DNA of 35,210 nt from Thermoplasmatota archaeon (GCA_018334835.1 JAGXLF010000006.1:1-35210); one strand, 5' to 3'. Positions 15,997 through 25,589 are shown, counted from the first letter of the stretch. The notes: generated by a model from the letters alone, not told the origin. Translations and numbers: made by a program.

Positions 15997-16470
15997 ATGG
16001 TTTTAGATATAAGAAAAGCTAAGAAAGACGACCTGGATGAGATCGTTAAGATGTGGTACAGTCTGGCCTCTACTCATCAAAAGATGATGCGGGGTTATGA
16101 ACTCGCAGAAGACTGTCGAGAAAAATGGAAAAAATTCGTGGAAAATGGTCTTGAAAAAAAAGGTATGTGTACCTTCGTAGCTGAGGAGGGAAATCAACTC
16201 GTCGGGTTTTTGAATGTAGTTATACGGGAAAGGATCGGGATTTTCGAAGAAACCCATGTCGGGATGATATTGGATGTATTCATAAAGAAGGATAAAAGAG
16301 GGGAAGGTATCGGTACCCAACTCACTGAAAGGGCAGAATCATGGATCAGAAAAAAAGGTGTCAGTATCGCTGTGCTGACCGTTTCACCTGAAAACAAAAA
16401 GGCGGTGAAATTTTGGGAAGAAACGGGGTATGAAACCTATCTTCTGAAAAAGAGAAAAAAGCTTATCTGA
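15997..16470 (+). CDS. GNAT-family N-acetyltransferase
   Basis: A 157-residue single-domain acetyltransferase. The acetyl-CoA loop is visible as KDKRGEGIGTQLTERAESW, preceded by the strand VGMILDVFIKK; the C-terminal EETGYETYLLKK is also typical. The substrate is not evident; similar proteins modify amines or protein N-termini. The track ORF starts at 15778 inside the divergent tuf region. ATG 15997, preceded by GTGAAAGG and a TATA box (ATATTTATATT, about 15938), gives the normal family N-terminus MVLDIRKAKKDDLDEI. It converges on thiL with a 3-base gap. Confidence 0.88.
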   Translation: MVLDIRKAKKDDLDEIVKMWYSLASTHQKMMRGYELAEDCREKWKKFVENGLEKKGMCTFVAEEGNQLVGFLNVVIRERIGIFEETHVGMILDVFIKKDKRGEGIGTQLTERAESWIRKKGVSIAVLTVSPENKKAVKFWEETGYETYLLKKRKKLI

Positions 16471-16473
16471 TCC

Positions 16474-17415
16474 TTATCTATCAAAATGATCATAACCTCT
16501 GCCGAGTTTTCTTTTCTCGCTGTTTATAAGATACCTTCCTTCTTCTAAGATCTTACCCACGACCACAGGATTCTCTCCCTCCATCTTAGAGAACCGCTCG
16601 CGAGGTATGGTGAAGACCAGTTCAAAATCTTCTCCTCCAGATAGTGCCCATTTCATGGGATCGATATCTAGGTCTTCACCAGTTTTTCTTGTTTTGTTTG
16701 AGATAGGTACCTTTTCTTTTTCGACTTCTGCGCCTACTCCACTTTCATCACAGATATGTCCGACTTCTGAAGATAACCCGTCGCTGACATCTATCATAGC
16801 GTTAACGTGAGGCGCTATCCTTCTAGCCGTTTTTAACCTGCATTTAGGTTGAAGATAATAATCGGTGTATCCTTCCTTTCCCGCTCGAAGTAGTTCCAAA
16901 CCCGCCCAACTTTTTCCAAGATCACCGGAAACACAGATAAGATCGTCTATCTCTGCATCTCCTCTCATACACAGATTTTCTTTTTCCACCTCCCCGATAA
17001 CTGCTACATTAATCGTTAAAAGATCGCCATGGGTGGTATCGCCACCTATTATCTTCATACCATGTTTTTCGGAAGCCTCGGCCATCCCATCGAAAATGTC
17101 TTCGGCGAAGTTCACTTCTATATCGCCGGGAAAGGCGATGGATACGAGACCCCATTTGGGTAAACCTCCCATAGCCGCGATATCCGAGATGTTTACTATG
17201 ATAGACTTCCACCCGATCTGCCAGGGTGTCTGCCAGTCAAGGTTGAAGTGATCTCCTTCTACCAGCATGTCCGTTGTCATCAGAGTGTAATCTTCTCGTT
17301 TTTTCAAAACAGCACAATCGTCTCCAATCCCTTTGTAGACCTCTTCATCACTTTCGAACTTGTCGGCTATCTTTTCTATCAGTTTAAATTCTCCGAGGTC
17401 AGATAGTTTATCCAT
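16474..17415 (-). CDS. thiL: Thiamine-monophosphate kinase
   Basis: Phosphorylates thiamine monophosphate to thiamine diphosphate with ATP. The N-terminus (LGEFKLIEKIADKF), GIGDDCAV, the TTDMLVEGDHF segment, NISDIAAMGG, GGDTTHGD and the C-terminal ALSGGEDFELVFT are all family signatures; the length of 313 residues is normal. ATG 17415, one base after the thiE stop and preceded by AAAGGAGAT, is preferred to the in-frame start at 17436 that would overlap thiE. Last gene of the regulator-PurM/HypE-thiE-thiL operon. Confidence 0.95.
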   Translation of the reverse strand: MDKLSDLGEFKLIEKIADKFESDEEVYKGIGDDCAVLKKREDYTLMTTDMLVEGDHFNLDWQTPWQIGWKSIIVNISDIAAMGGLPKWGLVSIAFPGDIEVNFAEDIFDGMAEASEKHGMKIIGGDTTHGDLLTINVAVIGEVEKENLCMRGDAEIDDLICVSGDLGKSWAGLELLRAGKEGYTDYYLQPKCRLKTARRIAPHVNAMIDVSDGLSSEVGHICDESGVGAEVEKEKVPISNKTRKTGEDLDIDPMKWALSGGEDFELVFTIPRERFSKMEGENPVVVGKILEEGRYLINSEKRKLGRGYDHFDR

Positions 17416-17416
17416 G

Positions 17417-18082
17417 TTATCTCCTTTTGACCTCATCTATCTTTTCCTCAAAATAACTTATCCTTTCGGAAAGTTCCCCTTCACGGGTCACACTCGATAT
17501 GGCACATATCATGTCGAAAGCCTCTGCTAAAGACCCTAAATCATCTTCGTCTATACCACCTATAGCTGCAGTCGGTATCTCTACGGATTCGGCTATCCTT
17601 TTCGCACTTTCAATACCCAATTCAGGACAAGTGTCTTCCTTGGTTTTCGTTCTGAAGATAGGTCCAACTGCCATGTAGTCCGCTTCCTTCTCTGATTTTT
17701 TAGCCTGCTCAAGCCCATGGGTAGAGACGCCGATCAGTAAGTTTTCTGCGAATCTTTTCACTCGGTCCGGAGGTAGATCGTTTTGACCGAGGTGTACACC
17801 ATCTGCTTCTGCTGCTAGGGCTAGATCCACCCGATCATTAACTATCACAAGAGCCTCCCTCTCACATATATCTTTGATACTCAAGAGATCTTCATACTTT
17901 TCTCTATCATTCTTGGTTTTCTCACGATACTGAATGACCTTCACCCCATTCTCTACTGCGATCTGAACCTGGTCTATCAAAGATATGTTGGATTCATTAT
18001 CCGTTATGTAATAATAATTTGCTTTATTCAACAAATCCTTTTTGTCCATGGAATAGATAATCTCAGGATCGATTAAAAGCAT
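17417..18082 (-). CDS. thiE: Thiamine-phosphate synthase
   Basis: Joins the hydroxymethylpyrimidine and thiazole phosphates into thiamine monophosphate, the substrate of the neighbouring ThiL. TIM-barrel motifs are in order: YYYITDNES, VIQYREKTKNDRE, IVNDRVDLALAAEADGVHLGQNDLP, MAVGPIFRTKTKED and AIGGIDEDD. A short N-terminal extension precedes the barrel if the ATG at 18082 is used; a second Met, 11 codons in, is possible. It ends one base before thiL, implying translational coupling. Confidence 0.95.
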   Translation of the reverse strand: MLLIDPEIIYSMDKKDLLNKANYYYITDNESNISLIDQVQIAVENGVKVIQYREKTKNDREKYEDLLSIKDICEREALVIVNDRVDLALAAEADGVHLGQNDLPPDRVKRFAENLLIGVSTHGLEQAKKSEKEADYMAVGPIFRTKTKEDTCPELGIESAKRIAESVEIPTAAIGGIDEDDLGSLAEAFDMICAISSVTREGELSERISYFEEKIDEVKRR

Positions 18083-18112
18083 TTCGTTCCAAGCAAGGTA
18101 TACTGATAGACT

Positions 18113-19054
18113 TCAACTCAAAGATCTTATGGTTCTAAAGAGTTCGTCTTCTTCAATTGGGTCGATCTTTTCTCCTTCGAATATCACACTAGGTTCGCCA
18201 TCTCTAACTTCACCGATCACCTTCCCTATCTCCAGGTCTATAAAGTCGGGGACTGTGGCTAAAAGGCATCCGGAGGAGATTAGTCTGAACGGATCTAGAC
18301 TCAATTTATCGCATATCTCAACGCTGATCTCTTTTAACTCCGGAGTTGAATCTATGATGAATTCGTTTTCAGACGCGTGCGCCATCTCGTAAAGACCCTG
18401 AAGGACTCCCCCTTCAGTAGGATCGTGCATCGAACTGACCTTATCTTTGATCTTCAAAGCGGAGTCCACAACACTGATCTCGTCTCTCAAAGATTTTGCC
18501 TCTTCCAAAACCTTGCTATCCACACCTTTTCTTTCCAATTCCATATAAAAATCAGAAGCCAAGATCCAAGTTCCTTCTAGTGCGGCCTCATCTATCTGAA
18601 CTATCTTATCGCCAGGCTCAGAACCTTTGGTGTATATTGGCCTTTTTGTGATCCCCAACAGAGCGGTCGTGATCAATGGATGATCGATCTGTTCTATCAT
18701 CTCAGAATGTCCTCCTACGATATCGATATCGAGGTCTCGAGATGCGTCATATAGGTCGAGCATAACTTCCCTGATCTCATCTTTCGGATGATCGATAGGA
18801 AACTGGGTGGTAAGAAGAGCCCATCTAGGAGATGCTCCGGAGACAGCTATGTCATTTGCCGCTATATTGAGGGCTAACCACCCTATGTTATCTATCGCAC
18901 CTGATATCGGATCAGAATGCGCAACCATGTAGAAATCTCCAAGATCCACAACGGCAGCGTCTTCACCGTAGGCAGGTCCCATAACCACATTTTCATCCTG
19001 TATTTCCTTATCAAATATCAGATCATCCATCAGTTCCCTGCTCAGTTTTGCCAT
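18113..19054 (-). CDS. PurM/HypE-like AIR synthase superfamily protein
   Basis: A 313-residue ATP-binding protein of the AIR synthase fold shared by PurM, HypE, SelD and ThiL. Visible are GEDAAVVDLGDFYMVAHSDP, NIAANDIAVSGASPRWAL, VGGHSEM and MHDPTEGGVLQGLYEMA, the last very close to HypE. The C-terminal cysteine that HypE uses for carbamoyl transfer is absent (it ends FRTIRSLS), so it is probably not a hydrogenase maturase. Its place directly upstream of thiE and thiL may point to thiamine-linked phosphotransfer. ATG 19054 gives the normal N-terminus; the longer ORF runs into the preceding gene. Confidence 0.85.
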   Translation of the reverse strand: MAKLSRELMDDLIFDKEIQDENVVMGPAYGEDAAVVDLGDFYMVAHSDPISGAIDNIGWLALNIAANDIAVSGASPRWALLTTQFPIDHPKDEIREVMLDLYDASRDLDIDIVGGHSEMIEQIDHPLITTALLGITKRPIYTKGSEPGDKIVQIDEAALEGTWILASDFYMELERKGVDSKVLEEAKSLRDEISVVDSALKIKDKVSSMHDPTEGGVLQGLYEMAHASENEFIIDSTPELKEISVEICDKLSLDPFRLISSGCLLATVPDFIDLEIGKVIGEVRDGEPSVIFEGEKIDPIEEDELFRTIRSLS

Positions 19055-19067
19055 TTTATCACGTGTT

Positions 19068-21539
19068 CTACATAGAGATAGGTATGCTTTCCATCTCCTT
19101 TTCCACTTTTTCTGCCATCGAGTTTTCTCCGCTGCCTGAAAATGAAAGTATCGCTTTTCTATAATTTTCGGCGATCCCATCCTTGTTATCCTTTTTTTCC
19201 TGTACTTTTGCCATGGAAAAATAAGTCAAGCCTAGTTTGTATGACGCTCCTATTTTTTGGTAAATGGATATTGACTTGTTGTAGTGTTCCTCCGCTTTTT
19301 CCGGCCGGTTTGCGATATTGTAAGCGTTTCCGAGCAAGGTGTGTGCCATCGCTTTCCCATCTTCATCATCGAGTTCTTCCAGAAGTTCTTTTGCTTCTTT
19401 TCCCGTCTGGATCGCTTCCTCGACCTTTCTTTTTTCAAGGTAACACTCCGTCAAAGATATAAGAGCTGATGCTTTCACATCCCTGTAACCAAATTTTTCA
19501 GAAGTATCGATCGCTTCCTTCAGATATTCTTCTGCGCTGGTGAGCTCTCTAAGTATTGTGTAAAAAGAACCTATCTCTTTTAGGCCTCCGATCCTTTTGT
19601 ATGTTTCTTTTATCTGCTGCCAGTGTTTCAAACCATTTCCAAAATAGTGGATCGATTCATCCCAATCTCCTTGCAGTTTCTTTATCCTAGCCATAACAAA
19701 ATAGGCTGTGGTCAAGAGAGAGTGTTCATCTTTTTCTAACGTGTCTATCGCTTTGGTAAGATGATCTTCAGCTTCTGTATACTTCCCTCTTTCACTCGAT
19801 AGTGAACCCTGTCTGAAGAAAATCTTACCGATCAATTTTTCCTTTTTTGATTTCGTAGCGATATCTTCTGCAGCTTCTATAGCCTCCTCATATTCAGAGA
19901 AAGCTCCTTCGTAGTCATTCTGCTCTTCCTTTGTAGATGCTGAACCCATATATGCTTTTGCGACAAGAAATGGGTCTTCATCAGACTCTATTATTTTCTT
20001 ATATGTGCCTAGAGCTTTCTGGTGCAGATTTTTTTTCCTATACGCCTCCGCTTTGATGAAGATAACAGAAAGATCCTGATTATACCCCTCGAACTCATCT
20101 ATCATTTCTATGAGCGTATCGTAATATCCCCTTGCTAGTAGGTATTTTCCTTCATCATTCATACATTCTTCAAAAGCCTCGTATTTCTTCGCTTTGAGCA
20201 GGTGGTATAGTTTTTCTATAGTGTGCTCTTCTCCTCTCGAAGGTTCATCGATATAATGATCAGAAGCTATTTCGTGAAGCCATCTCTCTTCTCTAGAGGT
20301 TAGATGAGGTGCGATCTCTTTTTTAATGAGGGGATGGACATATATATTCTTCTCAACTTTAGTGATGTCTACCAAGGGTGTATCTATGAGATTTTCTACC
20401 ATCTTAGAGGTTACAGGTTCCAATCGGGATAGAGCTTTTCTGTTCACGGGCTCTCGAAAAGTTGAGAGTAAAGCTAGAGCTAGATATTCTTCTTCGGTTA
20501 GATGATCATTTAATACATTTTCCAAGGAATCGATACCTTGTGAATAAAAATCTCTTAAAACATTCAAAAATATATCAGTCGAATTCAGCATAACTTTGTC
20601 TTCTTCAAATGAAAGATCGGGATGATCAATCTTTCTAGATATAACGAATCTAGAATGATCAGTTTTCTCTTTTAGAGAGATCATGTCCTCGATGATATCA
20701 GAAAGGTTCTCATTAGTATGGATGTCATCAAATATGAAGACCATCTTTTTTTCTTCGATATCCTCTAAGAAGTGGTTCAGTCTTTCTTTTCTTTCCAATT
20801 TTTTAGCAGATTTCAGATAGGAAGAAAGTTTATGCTGTCCACAATTTTCAAGAAATTCCGCAAGTTCTGTCCAAAGCTGCATCGGATCGTGGTGACTCCT
20901 CACGTCGAAGTAAAATACATTGTTACTCTCCCTTATCCTATCAGTTAATTTACTGAGAATAATGGTCTTACCACTCCCTTCTTCTCCGATAACTGATATG
21001 AGATCATTTCCTTTTTCCCAGATTTCCATAAGTTCCTCAAACTTCGGATGTTCTTTTTCGACAGCGAGGGGCAAATCCTTAAGATGTGATTCGAAAGAAT
21101 CCGTTAGTTTCTCTTCTTTGAGTTCGAATGAACCATATTTTTCGATCCTCTGGATTATATCTAGTAAGGAAAAGTTGGTCTGAAAGTAGGCGTTGATCTC
21201 CCCGAGCTTGATGAGACTTTTTTCTTTTTCAGAGGATATATCGACTTCTGTATTGACCATTTTTTCTCTGGTATCTTTTGCCTCTTTGAAGCCCTTGTCT
21301 GTCAGGAAATAAGCCTTTCTTTTCTGTTTTTTGTTTTTTATCCTCCGGGTCTCCTCTCTCAATGAACCCTCTTCGACAAGTTTTCTTACGGCATAAGATA
21401 CAGTGTTCTGCTTCAGACCCAACTGCTTCGCTATCCCCTCTTGAGTCAATTCTACGGGGAGTACATATCCTTCTTCGTTCCCGTAGTGATCAAGTAAATG
21501 AACGAGTACTTTTTCCTTCGCTGTAAAATTTGTATCCAT
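19068..21539 (-). CDS. HTH-ATPase-TPR (STAND-type) regulator
   Basis: A protein of about 823 residues. An N-terminal winged helix (about 5-95; TQEGIAKQLGLKQNTVSYAVRKLVEEGSL) is followed by a P-loop ATPase with Walker A GEEGSGKT (185-192), Walker B MVFIFDD (266-272) and a helical region ending near residue 450. At least eight tetratricopeptide-like repeats follow (about 470-820; FLVAKAYMGSASTKEEQNDYEGAFSEYEEAI). This layout resembles MalT-like and other STAND switch proteins, in which ligand or partner binding drives ATP-dependent assembly. Here the DNA-binding domain is N-terminal. ATG 21539 is preferred to the TTG at 21545. It heads the operon with the PurM/HypE-like gene, thiE and thiL. Confidence 0.85.
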   Translation of the reverse strand: MDTNFTAKEKVLVHLLDHYGNEEGYVLPVELTQEGIAKQLGLKQNTVSYAVRKLVEEGSLREETRRIKNKKQKRKAYFLTDKGFKEAKDTREKMVNTEVDISSEKEKSLIKLGEINAYFQTNFSLLDIIQRIEKYGSFELKEEKLTDSFESHLKDLPLAVEKEHPKFEELMEIWEKGNDLISVIGEEGSGKTIILSKLTDRIRESNNVFYFDVRSHHDPMQLWTELAEFLENCGQHKLSSYLKSAKKLERKERLNHFLEDIEEKKMVFIFDDIHTNENLSDIIEDMISLKEKTDHSRFVISRKIDHPDLSFEEDKVMLNSTDIFLNVLRDFYSQGIDSLENVLNDHLTEEEYLALALLSTFREPVNRKALSRLEPVTSKMVENLIDTPLVDITKVEKNIYVHPLIKKEIAPHLTSREERWLHEIASDHYIDEPSRGEEHTIEKLYHLLKAKKYEAFEECMNDEGKYLLARGYYDTLIEMIDEFEGYNQDLSVIFIKAEAYRKKNLHQKALGTYKKIIESDEDPFLVAKAYMGSASTKEEQNDYEGAFSEYEEAIEAAEDIATKSKKEKLIGKIFFRQGSLSSERGKYTEAEDHLTKAIDTLEKDEHSLLTTAYFVMARIKKLQGDWDESIHYFGNGLKHWQQIKETYKRIGGLKEIGSFYTILRELTSAEEYLKEAIDTSEKFGYRDVKASALISLTECYLEKRKVEEAIQTGKEAKELLEELDDEDGKAMAHTLLGNAYNIANRPEKAEEHYNKSISIYQKIGASYKLGLTYFSMAKVQEKKDNKDGIAENYRKAILSFSGSGENSMAEKVEKEMESIPISM

Positions 21540-21654
21540 ATGCAATATAGTTTACACTTAGATACTATATGAAATTTTTTGATATTTCGACCGTTTAGCT
21601 AAAAATTCAAAAGAAGATAACATTTATTTACCCATTATAAGGTACGCTAGAGTC

Positions 21655-23079
21655 GTGAAAGAAAAAGCAAAACGGCTAGCTCAGAAAATCCAGTGCTACG
21701 ATAAAATCCAGATAGTCTCTCACATAGACGCCGACGGTATCACCTCCGCAAGCATAGCTCACAAAGCTCTCGAAAGAGCCGATAAAGATATAGATGTAAA
21801 ATTCATCAAGCAGCTCGATGAAAACGAGATAGACACCTTGAAAGATCGTGAGAACGGATTGATATGGTTCACGGATCTCGGTAGCGGGCAGTTGAAAGGT
21901 CTCGAGGACATCGATTGTATCATAACAGACCATCATGAACCTCAAGGTAAAACGGGGCCTCCGAGCTTAGCGGAACGTGAGAACATCCTGAGCTATGGAA
22001 ATTCTGACATTCTTGAACTAAATCCTCATCGATATGGGCTCGACGGGGCCAAGGAACTTTCGGGTTCTGGTACCACCTATCTTGTCGCTAAAGAGATGGA
22101 TAAAAGTAACAAAGACTTGAGTAAATTGGCCGTCATAGGCGCTGTGGGGGACCTTCAAGCGGCAGAGAATAACGAGTTGATCGGGAAGAACAGGGAGATA
22201 TTAAAAGAGGGGATAGAAACGGGAGTAGTCGATAAGAAGATAGAGACTACGCTATATGGTATCGAGAGCAGACCCCTTCCGAAACTATTAGAATATGCTT
22301 CAGATCCTGTCCTACCTGGTTTGACAGGAGAAGAGTCCGCCTGCACCAATTTTTTGGTTGAGAACGATATACCCTTAAAGGAAGGAGAAACTTGGAGAAG
22401 ATGGTACGACCTTTCCAAGGAGGAGAAGAGAAGTATATTATCTGGCCTAGCGAAGAGGATGCTGGATAGAGGATATCCTGTAGAATACGCGGAAAGTCTC
22501 GTCGGGGAAGTATACGAATTCCCTGACGAAGAAAGAGGCACTATGCTCCACGAGGCGAAGGAATTTTCTACCTTGTTGAATTCATGCGGTAGATATGAAA
22601 AGGGAGATATAGGTTTAAAAGTCTGTTTAGGAGATAGAGAAAAAAATCTTAAAAAGGCGAGATCACTGCTCAAAGGCCATCAAAAAGTGCTTGTAGACAG
22701 TTTGCAGTATGTTGAAAACATCGGCGTGGAAGAAAGAGAACACCTTCAATTCTTCCATGGGAAAGACGAGATCCCAGATACCGTTGTTGGTACTGTCGCA
22801 GGTATGCTTCTCAGCTCTGGCGATGTGGAAAGAAGGTTACCAATCATCGCCTTCGCAAAGTCAGAGGAACGAGACGGAGTTAAAGTATCATCTAGAGGTA
22901 CAAAGCGACTTGTTAAAAAAGGACTCGATCTTTCCTCTATAATGTCTAAATGTTCGAAGAAAGTCGGAGGAGAAGGTGGAGGCCACGATATCGCCGCTGG
23001 AGCTTTGATACCCGATGGTAAAGAAGAGGAATTTTTGGGGGAAGTCGAGGATATGATAGAATCCCAGTTACAGGGATAA
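21655..23079 (+). CDS. DHH-family phosphoesterase, archaeal RecJ-like
   Basis: A 474-residue predicted single-strand nuclease or phosphoesterase. DHH motifs: SHIDADGITSA (His23, Asp25, Asp27), DLGSG (Asp74) and DHHEPQ (92-94). The DHHA1 domain near the C-terminus has GGEGGGHDIAAGALIP, whose GGGH motif binds substrate. It is related to the archaeal RecJ/GAN proteins that associate with GINS and Okazaki-fragment processing, though bifunctional nanoRNase-type activity cannot be excluded. GTG start; the TATA-like TTTATTTA about 28 bases upstream fits a leaderless transcript. Divergent from the STAND regulator. Confidence 0.88.
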   Translation: MKEKAKRLAQKIQCYDKIQIVSHIDADGITSASIAHKALERADKDIDVKFIKQLDENEIDTLKDRENGLIWFTDLGSGQLKGLEDIDCIITDHHEPQGKTGPPSLAERENILSYGNSDILELNPHRYGLDGAKELSGSGTTYLVAKEMDKSNKDLSKLAVIGAVGDLQAAENNELIGKNREILKEGIETGVVDKKIETTLYGIESRPLPKLLEYASDPVLPGLTGEESACTNFLVENDIPLKEGETWRRWYDLSKEEKRSILSGLAKRMLDRGYPVEYAESLVGEVYEFPDEERGTMLHEAKEFSTLLNSCGRYEKGDIGLKVCLGDREKNLKKARSLLKGHQKVLVDSLQYVENIGVEEREHLQFFHGKDEIPDTVVGTVAGMLLSSGDVERRLPIIAFAKSEERDGVKVSSRGTKRLVKKGLDLSSIMSKCSKKVGGEGGGHDIAAGALIPDGKEEEFLGEVEDMIESQLQG

Positions 23080-23082
23080 CAA

Positions 23083-23871
23083 CTACTTTTCTTTTCTAGC
23101 CACTGCCGCAACACTCTCTTTTTCCGGTTTATATTCGCTCGCCATTTTCATTCCAAGGATAAAACCGGAGAATGGAGTATTGACAACCTCTCCGGCAAGA
23201 GTACCTATCTCTTCGCCCTCTTCTACATGATCTCCAGGTTCTTTTTTGGGTTCGAAGTATCCTTTATGATCTGGTCTTATCCTTTCATAGTATTCATAAT
23301 AGGAAACTGCGGCTTCATTTTGCCTCTCTTCAAACTTTTCATCGAAGATGAAGGAAAGAACGTGTTTTTTTACCATTTCTAGTTCATCTCTATAACGTTC
23401 AGCGCCGCCTGCTTCAATGATCATCGAAGGAATCTCTAGGTTCGATGTTTCTATGAACAACTGTCCACCTGTACCTCCTGTCTGGACCGCATTTTCTAAA
23501 CCGATCTTTTCGCACAGTTCTCGGTTATAATCTTTGTTTAGATCGGTCAACATATATGGGACACACCAGCTATTTTTCCCATAAGTATGGAGATCGATAA
23601 GCTGATCGTAATCTTTTGCTTTTTGAAAAATACGATGAGCTATAAGTTCGGACTTTGTCCCTTTCTTATCTCCTGGAAAGATGCGGTTGAGATCCTTTCC
23701 GTCTTCGGGGTTTTCCCTCTGTTTATTCTCTACAGCTTCGAGGTTGACTTCAGGGATCACTTCTACCTCTTTGATATCTCGGCTTTCAACCCATCCTTTT
23801 ATCTCCCTAGCTATAAGAACAGAACCGATCTCGGCGCCGTGGATCCCCGCGGTAACGAGTGTCTTTTTCAT
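23083..23871 (-). CDS. Succinylglutamate desuccinylase/aspartoacylase family protein
   Basis: A 262-residue zinc carboxypeptidase-fold deacylase. Zinc ligands are in AGIHGAEIG (His11, Glu14) and DLHTYG (His95), with DLNRIFPGD and a likely catalytic Glu in MIIEAGG. The C-terminal domain (YFEPKKEPGDHVEEGEEIGTLAG) has the biotinyl-lipoyl-like fold typical of this family. The acylated substrate is unknown. It converges on the DHH gene with a 3-base gap. Confidence 0.9.
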   Translation of the reverse strand: MKKTLVTAGIHGAEIGSVLIAREIKGWVESRDIKEVEVIPEVNLEAVENKQRENPEDGKDLNRIFPGDKKGTKSELIAHRIFQKAKDYDQLIDLHTYGKNSWCVPYMLTDLNKDYNRELCEKIGLENAVQTGGTGGQLFIETSNLEIPSMIIEAGGAERYRDELEMVKKHVLSFIFDEKFEERQNEAAVSYYEYYERIRPDHKGYFEPKKEPGDHVEEGEEIGTLAGEVVNTPFSGFILGMKMASEYKPEKESVAAVARKEK

Positions 23872-23954
23872 CGGTCTTTCTTATCACATCATCTTATTTT
23901 ATAATTGTGCTAAAGAAGAAGAATTTTAACTGAGTATGACTATTGAAAGAAAAG

Positions 23955-25589
23955 ATGAAAACCGTACTTGGTGTCCACGATGGTCATGATGCAGGTGCAG
24001 CATTGATCCATGGCAAAGAGATCTACGCCGTGAATGAAGAGCGGCTAAGTAGAGAAAAATATCACCGTGGATTTCCTGAAAGATCGATCAGAGAATTGAT
24101 AAGAGTTTTAGAGATAGAAACACAAAATATAGACAAGATAGCTGTGGCGGGCATCTATAGAAAGAAAAAGCGCCTTTTGAAGATGAAACATGGGGTGAAA
24201 GAGATCCTAGGAAGTTTTGAAGGGGATATAATAACTGTTCGTCATCACAGGGCTCATGCCGCTGGAGCTTATTTTACTTCTGGATGGAACAGATGTATCG
24301 TTTTAACGATCGATGCCACCGGTGACGGTCTTTCTTCTGCAGTATATGTCGGAAAGAATGGAGAACTGAAGAAGATAGCTGAATCGTCATATCTTGACTC
24401 GGTTGGAGATTTTTATGCATCTATAACTGAGATGCTTGGGTTCGTTCCGATGAGACATGAGGGAAAGATAATGGCCCTTGCAGGCCATCAACGGGGGAAA
24501 AACTACCACGATTTTAAAGATGCCGTGGAAACCAAAGGTCTTGGATTTGAGAATCATCTGGAGACTACAGGATCAGAAACGGTGAAAAAACTCTCTAAGA
24601 ATATTGATTTTCCACTGAACAGAAAAAGGGAATGTTCTAACGTTCTGCGAGAAGATAAAAGAGATCATGAGCTCTGGGACAAAGCTGTCAAGACGGCGGG
24701 CTCAGCACAGAACCATCTAGAAAAGGAGATAAACAAATTATGTGAGAACTTAAAAGAGGATGAGGATATTGAGGGGCAAAAAAAGATATGCTACTCCGGA
24801 GGGGTGGCTCAAAACGTTAAAGTTAACAGGAGAGTAAAAGAGAATTTTGATGAGTGTTGGGTATTCCCTCATATGGGTGATGGTGGCCTAGCTTTAGGTT
24901 CTGCTTTCAAGGTGTATTCTGATCTAAAAAACGAAACAAAGTATTGGGATTGGAAAGAAAGTTGTGATAACGTATATCTTGGTCCTAAATTCAGTTCTAG
25001 CCAGATAGAAAAAGTTTTGGTTGAGAAGGATGATATTGATTTTGAGATCATTGATGATAAATCCGAGATCATATCTTCCTTATTGGCTAGTGGGAAAATA
25101 GTCGGATTATTTCAAGGTAGGATGGAATACGGACCTAGAGCGCTAGGAAACAGGTCTATAATTGCTAATCCTTCAAAGATGGAAACTAGAGAAAAACTAA
25201 ATAAGATGTTGGGCAGAGAGCCATTTCAGCCATTTTCGCCCACTATTTTGAGGAAACATGCGGATGATTATCTTGAAGACACTACTCCAAATAAATTCAT
25301 GACAATGTCTTTCGATGTAACCGAAAAGGCGAAAGAGCAAATAAAAGCTGCTACCCATATTGATGGTACTTGCAGACCTCAGATACTAGAGAGAAAAGAC
25401 AATCCTCCCTTTTATGATATAATAAAATGTTTTGAGAAAAAAACGGATATTGCAGCTGTTCTTAACACCAGCTTCAATCTTCATGGAGAGCCGATAGTTT
25501 GTACTCCAAAACAAGCTGTAGATGCATTCAAAAAGATCGGACTTGATGCTTTGGCGTGTGGAGAATTTCTAGTGACAAAAACAAAATAG
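23955..25589 (+). CDS. NodU/CmcH-type carbamoyltransferase
   Basis: A 544-residue enzyme that transfers a carbamoyl group from carbamoyl phosphate to a hydroxyl, by way of carbamoyl-adenylate. The N-terminal ASKHA-like ATP-binding half contains GVHDGHDAGAALIHG, the metal histidines in RHHRAHAAGAY, and TIDATGDG. The C-terminal YrdC-like domain shows GLFQGRMEYGPRALGNRSI and NTSFNLHGEPIVCTP. In bacteria such enzymes decorate Nod factors, antibiotics or surface sugars; the substrate here is unknown. ATG 23955 gives the normal N-terminus; the TTG at 23943 is less likely. It lies 68 bases upstream of the heliorhodopsin gene in the same direction. Confidence 0.92.
   Translation: MKTVLGVHDGHDAGAALIHGKEIYAVNEERLSREKYHRGFPERSIRELIRVLEIETQNIDKIAVAGIYRKKKRLLKMKHGVKEILGSFEGDIITVRHHRAHAAGAYFTSGWNRCIVLTIDATGDGLSSAVYVGKNGELKKIAESSYLDSVGDFYASITEMLGFVPMRHEGKIMALAGHQRGKNYHDFKDAVETKGLGFENHLETTGSETVKKLSKNIDFPLNRKRECSNVLREDKRDHELWDKAVKTAGSAQNHLEKEINKLCENLKEDEDIEGQKKICYSGGVAQNVKVNRRVKENFDECWVFPHMGDGGLALGSAFKVYSDLKNETKYWDWKESCDNVYLGPKFSSSQIEKVLVEKDDIDFEIIDDKSEIISSLLASGKIVGLFQGRMEYGPRALGNRSIIANPSKMETREKLNKMLGREPFQPFSPTILRKHADDYLEDTTPNKFMTMSFDVTEKAKEQIKAATHIDGTCRPQILERKDNPPFYDIIKCFEKKTDIAAVLNTSFNLHGEPIVCTPKQAVDAFKKIGLDALACGEFLVTKTK

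Noticed and set aside
18113-19054. Annotation as hydrogenase maturation protein HypE
   Set aside because: The C-terminal cysteine is absent and there are no hydrogenase genes; kept as a PurM/HypE-like protein of unknown substrate.
21546-21654. Possible TPP riboswitch upstream of the thiamine operon
   Set aside because: The gap is only about 110 bases and shared with a divergent gene; the CTGAGA and ACCTGA elements were not found.
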